Below, piece after piece: positions 17,714 through 26,524 of a DNA stretch of 64,000 bases. Position 1 is the first letter of the stretch. Every line of letters begins with the position of its first letter. The notes below the pieces were generated by a model. That model saw only the letters and a program-made list of their open reading frames with translations, was not told where the DNA came from and did not search any database. Both the position numbers and the translations under genes were made by a program. Origin of the DNA: Niabella ginsenosidivorans (GTDB taxonomy: Bacteria; Bacteroidota; Bacteroidia; Chitinophagales; Chitinophagaceae); contig NZ_CP015772.1 of NCBI RefSeq assembly GCF_001654455.1, positions 4,030,001 to 4,094,000 of the forward strand, in the 5' to 3' direction.

Positions 17714-19093
17714 TTACAGCTGCCCGTAAATGTTTGCGGAGAACTGTTCTAAAGAGGGGTCTCTTGCGCCCATGAGCAATAATGCCGTGCCCGGCCGTAA
17801 ATGGCCCCTGGCTTCCTGCAGGAAGTTATTCCGGTCTGCAACAAAATAAGCGTTTTTACCCAGGGCCTTTAGTTCGTTTATAAGATCTCCGGCAGAAATA
17901 TCTTTTGTGGTGGTACCGCCGGCATAAAAGATCTCGCTCATCCAGATCTCATCCTGTGGCCGTAACGCATTTGCAATTTCACTTACAAATTCCCTACGTA
18001 AAAATTTGGTGGGGGTATAGCCATGCGGCTGAAACCAGGCCACCACTTTTGAGGATACAGGCTGGCAGGAGCGTATAGCCGCAGCGCATTTTACCGGGTT
18101 ATGCGCAAAATCATCAATGACCCAGATCCCGTTCTTTTCCCCCAGGATCTGGCTGCGCCGGTAAATGCCTTCATAATTTTCTAAAGCAGCAGCCGCTTCT
18201 TCTAAAGAAACACCAGCCAAAGCCGCCGCCGCAGTTGCAGCCACCGCATTTTCCATATTATGACGCCCGAGAATATGGATCTTAAACGGCTGCCCGTTCA
18301 CATTAAAAGAAATTACAAACCCTTCCTGGCTGAAACCGGTAGCCTGGAAACCGGCACCTGGGCAGCTTCCATCCACACAAAAATCGTTGCTGCTGTTTAC
18401 AGACAGTTTCCGGGAGTGCTCATTGGATTGGTTCACACAAAAGCGCCTGCTGTTATTCTTAAAAATTTCAAACAGGCTCATTAATGCTTCCAGCTCTTTA
18501 TGATCTTTTTCTATATTCAACAGCAGGCCTATTTCCGGGCGGTATTGCACAATAGAACCATCGCTTTCATCTGCTTCAATAATTAACCAGTCGCCGTGGC
18601 CCACAAAGGCATTCCCGATTTCTCCCTTCTTTATCAGGCTCACCAGGCCGGCGCCACTGATTACGGAAGGCTGTTTACCGGCGTATTGCAGCACATCAAA
18701 CAACATTCCTGTAGTAGTGCTCTTGCCGCTGGTGCCTCCCACGGCAATGGTCTTTTTGCTGGCCGCTATCAGGGCCAACAGCTCAGACCGCCGGATAACA
18801 GGTATATTCAGCTCTTTTGCTTTCTTTATTTCAACAACCGTATCTTCAATGGCCGTAGATGCAACCACCAGGTCTGTACCGGCATGTATGCCTTCCCCGT
18901 TCTGCAAAAAACAGCGGATGCCTGCTGCTTCCAGCTTTGTTTTGATATCCCCTGCCTTTCCCTCATTAAAGAAGCGGTCGCTGCCGGATACCTGCATGCC
19001 TGTGCCCTGTAAATATTGGGCAATGGCGCTCATGCCCGCCCCTGCCACTCCTATAAAAAACGGCTGTTTTATTTTTTGCAGATCTATGCTCAT
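17714..19093 (-). CDS. Mur ligase family protein (MurC/Mpl type)
   Basis: The 459-residue enzyme has the three-domain Mur ligase layout. The N-terminal Rossmann part reads FFIGVAGAGMSAIAQYLQGTGMQVSGSD, close to the MurC/Mpl UDP-MurNAc-binding domain. The central ATPase has the P-loop VGGTSGKSTTTG near 118, IIEADESDGS near 170 and a His-containing ILGRHNMENAVAATAAA near 277. The C-terminal domain includes VIDDFAHNPVKCAAAI near 330. It probably joins L-Ala or a murein tripeptide to UDP-MurNAc, as MurC or Mpl does. Gene context does not decide between them, since it lies outside a dcw cluster, which favours Mpl. Confidence 0.85.
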   Translation of the reverse strand: MSIDLQKIKQPFFIGVAGAGMSAIAQYLQGTGMQVSGSDRFFNEGKAGDIKTKLEAAGIRCFLQNGEGIHAGTDLVVASTAIEDTVVEIKKAKELNIPVIRRSELLALIAASKKTIAVGGTSGKSTTTGMLFDVLQYAGKQPSVISGAGLVSLIKKGEIGNAFVGHGDWLIIEADESDGSIVQYRPEIGLLLNIEKDHKELEALMSLFEIFKNNSRRFCVNQSNEHSRKLSVNSSNDFCVDGSCPGAGFQATGFSQEGFVISFNVNGQPFKIHILGRHNMENAVAATAAAALAGVSLEEAAAALENYEGIYRRSQILGEKNGIWVIDDFAHNPVKCAAAIRSCQPVSSKVVAWFQPHGYTPTKFLRREFVSEIANALRPQDEIWMSEIFYAGGTTTKDISAGDLINELKALGKNAYFVADRNNFLQEARGHLRPGTALLLMGARDPSLEQFSANIYGQL

Positions 19094-19109
19094 TGAGTTT
19101 ATTTAATCA

Positions 19110-19138
19110 TTGCAAATGTCGGCAAAGGATTAAATTTG
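19110..19138 (+). promoter_or_regulatory. Complete Bacteroidota promoter
   Basis: TTG at 19110-19112, an 18-bp spacer and TAAATTTG at 19131-19138 followed by C match the TTG / TAnnTTTGY arrangement. The ATG of the downstream gene is 13 bp further on, so its leader is very short. Confidence 0.65.
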
Positions 19139-19151
19139 CCAAAACAGATTT

Positions 19152-19751
19152 ATGAAACAATTGCTGGTATTATGGATGGCATTATCGATTACGGCTATTG
19201 CCTCTTCGCAGTCCGGTAATTGCAGGATCAATTTTCCGGATGCGCCTCAAAAAAGGCCGGGCTACGTAGCGCTGGATACATTTCTCAATCAGTTTCAGCT
19301 GGCATTCATGCTTGAGCACCAGAACGCCACGATAGACAAGGTATATACTGCCCGTATCCTTGGTATACGAAACGGTAAATGGCAGCGGCTGCTGGTTACC
19401 GGCACTTATCACCCGGGCAGGAAGAAATATGAGGTAACCGGCGCCTATACGGATGCGGATCAGGAATGGGCTAACAACCAGTTTACCGCATTATGTGCAG
19501 AAGGTGCATTTAATTTAAACCCTCAGGTACTTAATCAGAACCCTGTGATCAAAGTAAAAGATACTACTATAATACAAAATGCGGTTACAGATGAAGGTAC
19601 GGATTATATTACCATTTGCCAGCAGGGAAAACGAAAAGTGTTTTCCATAAGCGGGCTGAATGTGCTTCTTGAATTTTTCAATAAATATGATATTGAAAAT
19701 AAAAGCCTTTTGCAGTTCAGGGAAATAAAGGCTTTTATAGAAGCCCAATAA
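19152..19751 (+). CDS. Secreted protein of unknown function
   Basis: The 199-residue protein has a signal peptide (residues 1-20, ending ASSQ) and a mostly beta-stranded mature part: ARILGIRNGKWQRLLVTGTYHPGRKKYEVTGAYTD and KDTTIIQNAVTDEGTDYITICQQGKRKVFSI. A single cysteine pair could form near the N-terminus. I do not recognise a family. A well-formed promoter precedes it. Confidence 0.65.
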   Translation: MKQLLVLWMALSITAIASSQSGNCRINFPDAPQKRPGYVALDTFLNQFQLAFMLEHQNATIDKVYTARILGIRNGKWQRLLVTGTYHPGRKKYEVTGAYTDADQEWANNQFTALCAEGAFNLNPQVLNQNPVIKVKDTTIIQNAVTDEGTDYITICQQGKRKVFSISGLNVLLEFFNKYDIENKSLLQFREIKAFIEAQ

Positions 19752-20056
19752 CTATTGTCCTTTACAGGCCCGTAACATACGGCCATAGCTTACAGAAAAT
19801 GACAAGTGATTTTGATACGCGGAATTTTCATTTTCTTTTTGTTGAACTTGGTTAAGCTTTCAAAATAAACCCTGGTAATCTCAGAAACAGGCAACCAGGG
19901 GGTTGGTCTTCTTTAAGCTATTAATGACAAATTCTTAGAATACCAATAAACAATAATAACGGGATTACCGAAGGGCGGGCTTGCAACCGGATCCTGTTTC
20001 GCCAGGCTGTTCATGACAGGTGTCTTATTGTATTGAAAGCCAATAATATACAAGAT

Positions 20057-20153
20057 CGTCGTCTCGACCGAGTTCGAAGAACGAGCGGAGAGATCTCTGT
20101 AACAGATGAGATTCCTCTGCGCACCTGCTGAAAGCGGGTTTGGTCGGATGACG
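20057..20153 (-). repeat. REP-like palindromic repeat
   Basis: The segment is bounded by CGTCGTCTCGACC on the left and the inverted GGTCGGATGACG on the right, enclosing GAGATCTCTGTAACAG and GAGATTCCTC. The same building blocks (CGTCAn, CTCGAC/CCGAG, GGAATCTC) recur at several other intergenic sites in this window. Confidence 0.6.
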
Positions 20154-20167
20154 ATTAAAAAAAACTT

Positions 20168-20210
20168 GTCATCCGAATGAACTTAAATGCAACGCTTTTA
20201 TTATTGCCTG
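20168..20210 (+). repeat. 43-bp dispersed repeat, copy 1
   Basis: It runs from GTCATCC through ACGCTTTTATTATTG and matches 26398-26440 with a few mismatches. Both copies follow a REP-like repeat directly, so they may be one composite unit. Confidence 0.55.
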
Positions 20211-20397
20211 TTAATAACAAGTGTTGGAAATTGTTGGAATTGAATCTACATAAGAAACATCATTCCGGCCGGATGGAGCGGAGCGGAATGGAACTACCTG
20301 GATTGGCAAAAGGTGGTATAAAAAGCCTTTGCAAAATATAAACAGGGTCAGAAGTAAGGAAGAAACCATACAACTCTTAAACAGCACCTGAAAAACG

Positions 20398-20656
20398 ATG
20401 AAAAATAATTCAAAAGACATTCCACATTACAGCCTGAAAAATTTCAGAAAAATACACCAGCAAGAAAAAGTTGCTTCCTCTTTCGGTTATAATAATCTGA
20501 ACATTGAAAACAGGGTGAAAGGCTTTGAAGTTGATTCAAGTGAAGGGTTGATTCGTTCCGTCGGACCTTTGAAATCGGAGTTTTGCAGGATAAGCATCAC
20601 CGTAACCGGTTTGCTTGATATGCAAATTGGGCTTACAAACAACGTTTTACTATTTC
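20398..20656 (+). pseudogene. Remnant of an AraC-family regulator N-terminus
   Basis: An open frame from 20398 reads like the start of an AraC-type regulator (IPHYSLKNFRKIHQQE ... VGPLKSEFCRISITVTG, then LDMQIGL), after which the family pattern stops and the frame ends within 16 unrelated codons. No HTH part follows in this or another frame. The promoter of the intact AraC gene lies inside its tail. It looks like a truncated relic of a neighbouring or replaced regulator. Confidence 0.5.
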
Positions 20657-20664
20657 TAACTTTG
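20657..20664 (+). promoter_or_regulatory. Bacteroidota -7 promoter element for the AraC gene
   Basis: TAACTTTG followed by C matches TAnnTTTGY. It lies 14 bp before the ATG at 20679 and inside the end of the regulator remnant. Confidence 0.55.
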
Positions 20665-20678
20665 CGGATGTTTAGACA

Positions 20679-21524
20679 ATGAAAAGAAAGAAAATTCCTG
20701 TACATATTGATGAGCTGGGAAAAACAGGTGTATCTGTTGAGTTTGTAAATACAGACCAGGCAGAAACGTATCTGCTCAAAGCCCACAGGGACGACCACTA
20801 TATTTTTTTACTGCAACAAAAAGGGAGCATACAGGTAATGCTCGATTTTAATTCAATCACATTAAAAGATGCCTGCGTATTCTTTATAAAACCGGGTCAG
20901 GTACATTATTATTCACGACGGAAAATAGTTGGCTGGTTTTTAGCAGTAAGTCCGGCTATTATTGAAAAAGATCTGCGAAATTATCTGGACAAACTGACTT
21001 CTCAATTCCTTTTTTTGAAAGAAACCCGTAAGCTCACAACTATTTTAAAGTTAGTAGATAAAACAGCTCAATCACCCAAACCAGACAATTTTGAGCTGAA
21101 AGAACTTCAATCTTATGCAAACGCATTTATTGCTATTGTTTGCAGTTCATTCAGTAGCAGCCAGGAAAGAAGTATTAGTCCGCAGAGCAGGTTAAGCCAG
21201 ATCACAACTGCATTTCAGCAGTTTTTAAAAAAGCATTTCCGCACACTTAAAAAACCTGCGGATTATGCCAACCTCTTATGCATTTCAACTTCATATCTAA
21301 ACGAAACATTAATAAAAACCACAGGCTTTTCTACAAGTTACTGGATACAGCAGGAATTATTTCTGGAAGCCAAAAGGTTATTACACCATACCGAACTTAC
21401 TGCAAAGGAAATAGCGTTTGAGCTTGGCTTTGAAGACCACACCTACTTTACACGACTATTTAAAAAAGTAAACGGGATTACACCAATGAATTTCAGAAAG
21501 GCATACCGCGATTTGTCCAATTAA
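20679..21524 (+). CDS. AraC-family transcriptional regulator
   Basis: The 281-residue DNA-binding protein has an N-terminal cupin-like sensor (about residues 15-90, with DDHYIFLLQQKGSIQVMLDFNSI and FFIKPGQVHYYSR) and a C-terminal double-HTH AraC domain (about 180-275). The second helix region reads KEIAFELGFEDHTYFTRLFKKVNGITPMNFR, matching the family signature. It most likely controls the MFS transporter gene 60 bp downstream or the SDR gene beyond. Its own promoter is nearly leaderless. Confidence 0.9.
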   Translation: MKRKKIPVHIDELGKTGVSVEFVNTDQAETYLLKAHRDDHYIFLLQQKGSIQVMLDFNSITLKDACVFFIKPGQVHYYSRRKIVGWFLAVSPAIIEKDLRNYLDKLTSQFLFLKETRKLTTILKLVDKTAQSPKPDNFELKELQSYANAFIAIVCSSFSSSQERSISPQSRLSQITTAFQQFLKKHFRTLKKPADYANLLCISTSYLNETLIKTTGFSTSYWIQQELFLEAKRLLHHTELTAKEIAFELGFEDHTYFTRLFKKVNGITPMNFRKAYRDLSN

Positions 21525-21584
21525 TACAATCATTCCTCTATTTTATAAAATTGCCACTGTTGTTGCTTTGCATAAATTTTATTT

Positions 21585-22775
21585 ATGGAACAAACAACAA
21601 CAAATTCAGTATCGTTTTCAAAAATTATGCTTCCGTTATGCGTAATGGTTTTTTGCAGTTATATGACCATTGGTATTTCGTTAGGCATACTACCCGGTTT
21701 TTTACACAATGTTTTGCATTGCAACAATCTCATTGTAGGTATGATTATCGGTATGCAATCACTTGCAACATTATTTACGCGTAAAAGAGCAGGGCATATT
21801 GCCGACACCAAGGGCGTCAGACCAAGTGTGCTATATGGTACAATAGCTGTTATTATAGCCTCAGTAGCGTACATAGCCGCAGTTCTACTGTCATCATCTT
21901 TTGTGGCAAGCCTTTTGCTGATCAGCATCGCAAGGATTTTATTAGGCGCAGCAGAAAGTTTGCAAATAACAGGTGCCTTGTCATGGGGTATCGGGCGTTC
22001 AGGGCAACAGCACTCCGGAAAAGTGATGTCGTGGAACGGTATTGCAATGTATGGCGGATTGGCAGCAGGGGTGCCAGTTGGAATTTTATTGCAGCAGTAC
22101 TTTGGAACATTGATTGCTTTTGCAGGCATTATCATTTTGTCAGTTATTGGTTGGTCAGCGATTTCAAAATTGCAAACGCCAAAACTCCATAAAACAGAGC
22201 AGCAAAGAAGTTCGTTTGGCAATGTTGTGTTGCAAATAACCCAATATGGTTTGGGGCTTTCATTTTCAGCAATTGCATTTGGTTGCTTATCTTCGTTCAT
22301 TACTTTATTCTTTCAGGAAAAAGGCTGGGCAAACGCTTCATTGGCCATTACATTATTTGGCGTTAGCTATATTGGGGTGCGGCTTTTCTTTTCATCATAC
22401 ACTGACAAATATGGCGGTAATAAAGTAGCAGCCATTTCATTATTGGTACAGTTGACAGGGCAATTATTGTTATGGTATGCGACAATTCCTGCAATGGCAT
22501 TCCTAGGAGCAGTTTTAACAGGCATTGGCTTTTCATTGATTTTTCCGGCGTTTGGCGTAGAAGCTGTAAAAAGCACTACACCACAAATGCGTGGCACGGC
22601 ATTGGGAGCCTATACAGCTTTCTTTGACGTTGCATTAGCAATTACTTCGCCAATAGCAGGCATTGTTGCTAATTCATCCGGTTATCAAAATGTATTTGCA
22701 TTAGGAGCATTGGGGGCAATTGTTTCAATCGTTATTGCTGTTTTCAGTATAAAGCGGGCAAAAATGAGCCTTTAA
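21585..22775 (+). CDS. MFS transporter, 12 transmembrane segments
   Basis: The 396-residue inner-membrane protein has about twelve hydrophobic helices, with the MFS loop motif between helices 2 and 3 seen as RKRAGHIADTKGVRP near 69-83 (G-x-x-x-D-x-x-G-x-R-P). A second-half repeat of the motif is SYTDKYGGNK near 270. It resembles YhhS/SetA-like drug or sugar effluxers of the MFS. It follows an AraC regulator and precedes a broken oxidoreductase gene, so the three may have been one detoxification or efflux unit. Substrate unknown. Confidence 0.88.
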   Translation: MEQTTTNSVSFSKIMLPLCVMVFCSYMTIGISLGILPGFLHNVLHCNNLIVGMIIGMQSLATLFTRKRAGHIADTKGVRPSVLYGTIAVIIASVAYIAAVLLSSSFVASLLLISIARILLGAAESLQITGALSWGIGRSGQQHSGKVMSWNGIAMYGGLAAGVPVGILLQQYFGTLIAFAGIIILSVIGWSAISKLQTPKLHKTEQQRSSFGNVVLQITQYGLGLSFSAIAFGCLSSFITLFFQEKGWANASLAITLFGVSYIGVRLFFSSYTDKYGGNKVAAISLLVQLTGQLLLWYATIPAMAFLGAVLTGIGFSLIFPAFGVEAVKSTTPQMRGTALGAYTAFFDVALAITSPIAGIVANSSGYQNVFALGALGAIVSIVIAVFSIKRAKMSL

Positions 22776-22950
22776 CAACAAAAGCCTGTGCCAACAGCTG
22801 TTTGGCGTTATGGCGGGTTCAAAGCAATCACCAGCGGAACGCCTTTTAAATTTTGCAGCAGGAATAATTCAGCCTATAAAACACATAATGCTGTCAATAA
22901 ATCAGCCTGTTAAATGGTCAATTTTGTATCAAACATTTAAAAGCAGCTTT

Positions 22951-23651
22951 ATGGCATTACAAAACAAAAAGATCATTGTAACCGGCGGTTCATCAGGAAT
23001 AGGCCTGGCTACTGCCCAAATGCTGAAAAAGGCAGGCACGCTGGTAACTGTTACAGGGCGGAATAAAGAAAAGCTGAACAAAGCAAAAACGGCAGGGTTA
23101 TCCACTGCACAAATGGACAGCAGTAATACAAAAGCATTGGAAACGTTTTTCGCATCGCAGGGTACTATTGCCCACCTTATTGCTGTTAGCGGTGCAAAAA
23201 GGCAAGGGTCATTTTAATGAGCTTTCATTGGAAAATCTTCAGGCAGGATTTGAAGAAAAATTCCGGGCACAGCTTTACACGTTGAAAGCCGTGTTTCCCT
23301 ACTTAAACCTAAAGGAAGTATACCGCTGATAACGGCAATATCCGCCACAGCAAAATTTACGGGAACATCAGGGCTTGCCGCAATAAACAGAGCATTGGAA
23401 ATTATGGTTCCTATTTGGCAAAAGAGTATAAACCCTTGCGTATAAACGTTGTTTCTCCGGGAGTTATAGATACGAGTTGGCGGGATTCTTTACCCGCTGA
23501 AGTTAAAAAAGAGACTGTTGACAGCTATACTTCCCAAATAGCTGCCGGGCGTATTGGTGAGCCCGATGATATAGCGCATACCATCCAGCTCTTAACAGAA
23601 AATGAGTATATGACAGGTAAGGTAATTACCTGCGATGGTAGGCTTGCATAA
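22951..23651 (+). pseudogene. Short-chain dehydrogenase/reductase, three frameshifts
   Basis: The reading frame begins at ATG 22951 with IIVTGGSSGIGLATAQMLKKAG, the SDR nucleotide-binding motif T-G-x-x-x-G-I-G. Frame is lost near 23200 after GAKR, continues in another frame as GHFNELSLENLQAGFEEKF, is lost again near 23310-23325 (next frame GSIPLITAISATAKFTGTSG) and a third time near 23410, ending with LAKEYKPLRINVVSPGVIDTS. All parts of one protein of about 233 residues are present in order. It belongs to the divergent SDR subgroup without a clear YxxxK. The gene must be inactive unless the shifts are sequencing errors. Confidence 0.82.
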
Positions 23652-23768
23652 AGAACCGGATTATAGCGGATAAGCATTTACACACCAGAAGGGGCAGAGC
23701 AGGTTTCAGATCAAATATCCAATAAAGACCGGTACATTGCAGCACTTTTCCGGTACAACTGAAACGGT

Positions 23769-24287
23769 TCAGCGCTTCTTATAAAACCACATCATCCGGC
23801 CATAGTCCCATTTATGCTGCAGGGCATAAATTGTTCTTGCTATACGCTGTGCCTTTGTTGCATCTGTCTTTGCCGCATCCACCCATTTGCTGAAATAGTT
23901 TTGGTGGGAGGGCACTAAAGACCTGAAATAAGCAAGCGCTTCTTCTTCCTCCTGCAAGCATTCCATCAGCTCCCTGTTCAGCTCATATTTCTTTGCATCC
24001 GGTTGTAAAACCACCTCCACCATTGCTCCTTCTTTTTTATGGATGCCTTTCCGCATGGCAGCATTTACAGGCAAAATAAAGCTCCCATCCCCCATGGGCA
24101 ATAAAAAAACACCGGCTATTTTGTGCTCATCAATCCGCCCCTTTACCCGGAACATTTTCTTATTACCGGGCAGCAGTTGTTGCGTCAGGTCTGCCGGGAT
24201 CTCAATATAAGTCCACCCGGTTTTTTCACCGTGGCGATCAAATTTTTGCAACCGGGTTTTTAATATAACAGATACTTCCTTTTTCAT
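23769..24287 (-). CDS. DUF1905 / YdeI-OmpD-associated family protein
   Basis: The 172-residue protein has an N-terminal DUF1905 barrel (about 5-95, including GEKTGWTYIEIPADLTQQLLP and VKGRIDEHKIAGVFLLPMGDGSFILPVN) and a C-terminal helical YdeI/OmpD-associated part (RELMECLQEEEEALAYFRSLVPSHQNYFSKWVDAAKTDATKAQRI). The C-terminal domain has been tied to bacteriocin protection in E. coli, but the molecular role is unclear. A shorter relative lies at 55074. Confidence 0.8.
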   Translation of the reverse strand: MKKEVSVILKTRLQKFDRHGEKTGWTYIEIPADLTQQLLPGNKKMFRVKGRIDEHKIAGVFLLPMGDGSFILPVNAAMRKGIHKKEGAMVEVVLQPDAKKYELNRELMECLQEEEEALAYFRSLVPSHQNYFSKWVDAAKTDATKAQRIARTIYALQHKWDYGRMMWFYKKR

Positions 24288-24408
24288 TACCGGCTGTTTA
24301 TCTTTTTGCTTCTTAAATCAGGATGCCCAAACTACATAATAAAGTTCAGGGATCTGATCCAAAAAATCATTTCTTTGCATAAAATTTTTCCGGATAAAAA
24401 TCGGACAT

Positions 24409-25998
24409 ATGCAACAAACCATCACCCTCCGCGTTCCACCGGAGGAGGCAGAGAACGCTTCTATTATCCATCAATACATTTCCAGCGCAATAAATATAGC
24501 ATTGGGAGCAGTAAAGGGTTATACTGTGCTAAAGAGCTCTATTGATGCCAGGGGAAAGAAGCCGCTGATCCAATTATCATTACTGGCTTATATTAACGAA
24601 CCACCTCAAAAAAGAGCGGTTCCTGAAATCATTTATAAGGATGTACACAGGGCTCCCCGAAGCGTAATCATTATTGGTGCAGGCCCTGCTGGGCTTTTTG
24701 CGGCCCTGCAATTATTGCAGCAGGGCATCAAACCCATCATTCTTGAACGGGGTAAAGCGGTCCGGGAACGCCGGCGCGACCTGGCGGCCATTAACAAGCT
24801 GGGCATTATGAACCCGGAAAGCAATTATTGCTTTGGTGAAGGCGGCGCGGGAACTTACAGCGATGGTAAGTTATATACGCGCAGTAATAAGCGGGGCAAT
24901 GTTAACAGCATCCTCAATACTTTTGTGCGCTTTGGAGCTGATGAAAAGATTCTGTACCAGGCGCACCCGCATATTGGTACCAACAAATTGCCCCAGATCA
25001 TTACCGCCATGCGAGAGCAGATTGTGGCAAGCGGTGGCGAAGTGCATTTTAATAAAAAGGTAACGGATCTTATTATTGAAAACGACCGCATCAAAGCAAT
25101 AAAAACAGCGGATGGTGACGCATTCACGGCCGGAGCGGTCATTCTTGCTACCGGCCATTCGGCACGTGATATTTTTCATTTATTGCACCATAAAAAAATA
25201 CGGATCGAGGCCAAGCCTTTTGCATTGGGAGTGCGGGCAGAACATCCGCAGGCGTTGATCGATCAATCGCAATACAAATGCCCCGCCCGCGGGCAATGGC
25301 TGCCCCCAGCTTCTTACAGCCTGGTGGAGCAGGTAAATACTCATGGTGTATTTTCCTTTTGCATGTGCCCCGGTGGCATTATTGCACCTGCCGCAACCGA
25401 TGAAAATGAAATTGTGGTAAACGGATGGTCTCCCTCCAAACGCAATAACCCGCATGCCAATTCCGGCATCGTGGTGCAGGTAACCGAAAAAGATGTACGG
25501 GCAATACCGGCATTAAAAAAAGATTACGGCAGCAAAATGAACAGTCCGTTGTTCATGCTGCATTTTCAGCAATGGGTAGAGCAGGCAGCCTTTAAAGCCG
25601 GTGGCGGAAAACTGGTAGCCCCCGCACAGCGCATGGTTGATTTTTGTACCAGCAGGATCTCTGAAACCCTGCCGGGCTGTTCTTACCTGCCGGGCATCCA
25701 TAGCGCTCCTTTATGGGAAGTGCTGCCCCCGTTTGTAACAAAAGCCCTGCAAAAAGCCTTCCCGCTTTTTGGACAAAAAATAAAAGGGTATTATTCCAAC
25801 GATGCGGTAATTGTTGCAACGGAGTCCCGTACTTCATCGCCGGTGCGCATTCCCAGAGACAGCAACAGCCTGCTGCACCCCCAGATAAAAAATTTGTACC
25901 CCTGCGGGGAAGGCGCGGGCTATGCAGGCGGTATTGTAAGCGCTGCCATGGACGGGGAGCGGGTTGCTGCAGCGGTCTGTGCGGCGTTTAAGGGTTAA
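24409..25998 (+). CDS. FAD-dependent dehydrogenase (COG2509 type)
   Basis: The 529-residue flavoprotein has a small N-terminal ferredoxin-like domain (residues 1-80, LRVPPEEAENASIIHQYIS), then the FAD-binding Rossmann motif VIIIGAGPAGLFAALQLL near 85-102, an ERGKAVRERRRDL segment near 110, and GEGGAGTYSDGKLYTR near 143. The distal FAD motif is PCGEGAGYAGGIVSAAMDG near 500. This arrangement is that of COG2509 proteins, uncharacterised FAD-dependent dehydrogenases. It is read alone, divergent from the DUF1905 gene. Confidence 0.9.
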   Translation: MQQTITLRVPPEEAENASIIHQYISSAINIALGAVKGYTVLKSSIDARGKKPLIQLSLLAYINEPPQKRAVPEIIYKDVHRAPRSVIIIGAGPAGLFAALQLLQQGIKPIILERGKAVRERRRDLAAINKLGIMNPESNYCFGEGGAGTYSDGKLYTRSNKRGNVNSILNTFVRFGADEKILYQAHPHIGTNKLPQIITAMREQIVASGGEVHFNKKVTDLIIENDRIKAIKTADGDAFTAGAVILATGHSARDIFHLLHHKKIRIEAKPFALGVRAEHPQALIDQSQYKCPARGQWLPPASYSLVEQVNTHGVFSFCMCPGGIIAPAATDENEIVVNGWSPSKRNNPHANSGIVVQVTEKDVRAIPALKKDYGSKMNSPLFMLHFQQWVEQAAFKAGGGKLVAPAQRMVDFCTSRISETLPGCSYLPGIHSAPLWEVLPPFVTKALQKAFPLFGQKIKGYYSNDAVIVATESRTSSPVRIPRDSNSLLHPQIKNLYPCGEGAGYAGGIVSAAMDGERVAAAVCAAFKG

Positions 25999-26286
25999 TT
26001 GTTTATTTTCCGGGAATGGCCAAGGATGTCCGAAAAGTAATGCCACCCCGGGCTTTTTATAGGGGCCTAATCAATGAGTCGATGACAAACACGCTTGCGA
26101 TCACCCTGCCCCGAATGTTTGGGGTATTTCAGGGTCCAGGTCAGCGATAAATAGATGCCGAAACAATTCCGAACTATCGGAACGGCATGACAAAAAGAAA
26201 GATTAATTTTCAAAACAATAACACAGCTGTCATTGGCACCCCAATAACGGAGCGATTAAGTTCTTTAAAATGACAGGTTCTTGCAA

Positions 26287-26384
26287 GCGTTACCCCGAGT
26301 GGAGCGCAGCGATTCCGAAGGTTCGGAACAAGGGGTCTCTGACTCTGTAGAGATCCCCGGCTTTTCCCGCTATCGCGGGATGAC
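26287..26384 (+). repeat. REP-like palindromic repeat
   Basis: It begins GCGTTACCCCGAGTGGAGCG and ends CCCGCTATCGCGGGATGAC. Inside are the paired GGGGTCTCTGACT / GTAGAGATCCCC arms and the CCCGC-TATC-GCGGG hairpin. It shares its parts with the other REP-like sites. Confidence 0.6.
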
Positions 26385-26397
26385 AATTTTTTCAATC

Positions 26398-26440
26398 GTC
26401 ATCCCAATAAACTTAAATACAACGCTTTTATTATTGTCTC
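26398..26440 (+). repeat. 43-bp dispersed repeat, copy 2
   Basis: Starts at GTCATCCCAATAAACTTAAA and ends in TTATTATTGTCTC. It matches 20168-20210 and, like it, follows a REP-like repeat. Confidence 0.55.
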
Positions 26441-26524
26441 ACCATGACATAGAAAAACACCGTCATCCTCCCCATGGCAATCGGGATCGAAACTGAGCAC
26501 TGGCGTCTCAATACTGAATACTCC

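Larger units (their letters stand above)
19752..20397. other. Repeat-rich intergenic region
   Basis: This 646-bp gap contains no convincing gene. Its second half holds a REP-like palindromic repeat (20057-20153) and a 43-bp segment (20168-20210) shared with 26398-26440. It precedes the AraC remnant. Confidence 0.5.
25999..26524. other. Repeat-bearing intergenic region
   Basis: This 526-bp gap holds no supported gene. It contains a REP-like repeat and the second copy of the 43-bp dispersed repeat. Confidence 0.45.
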
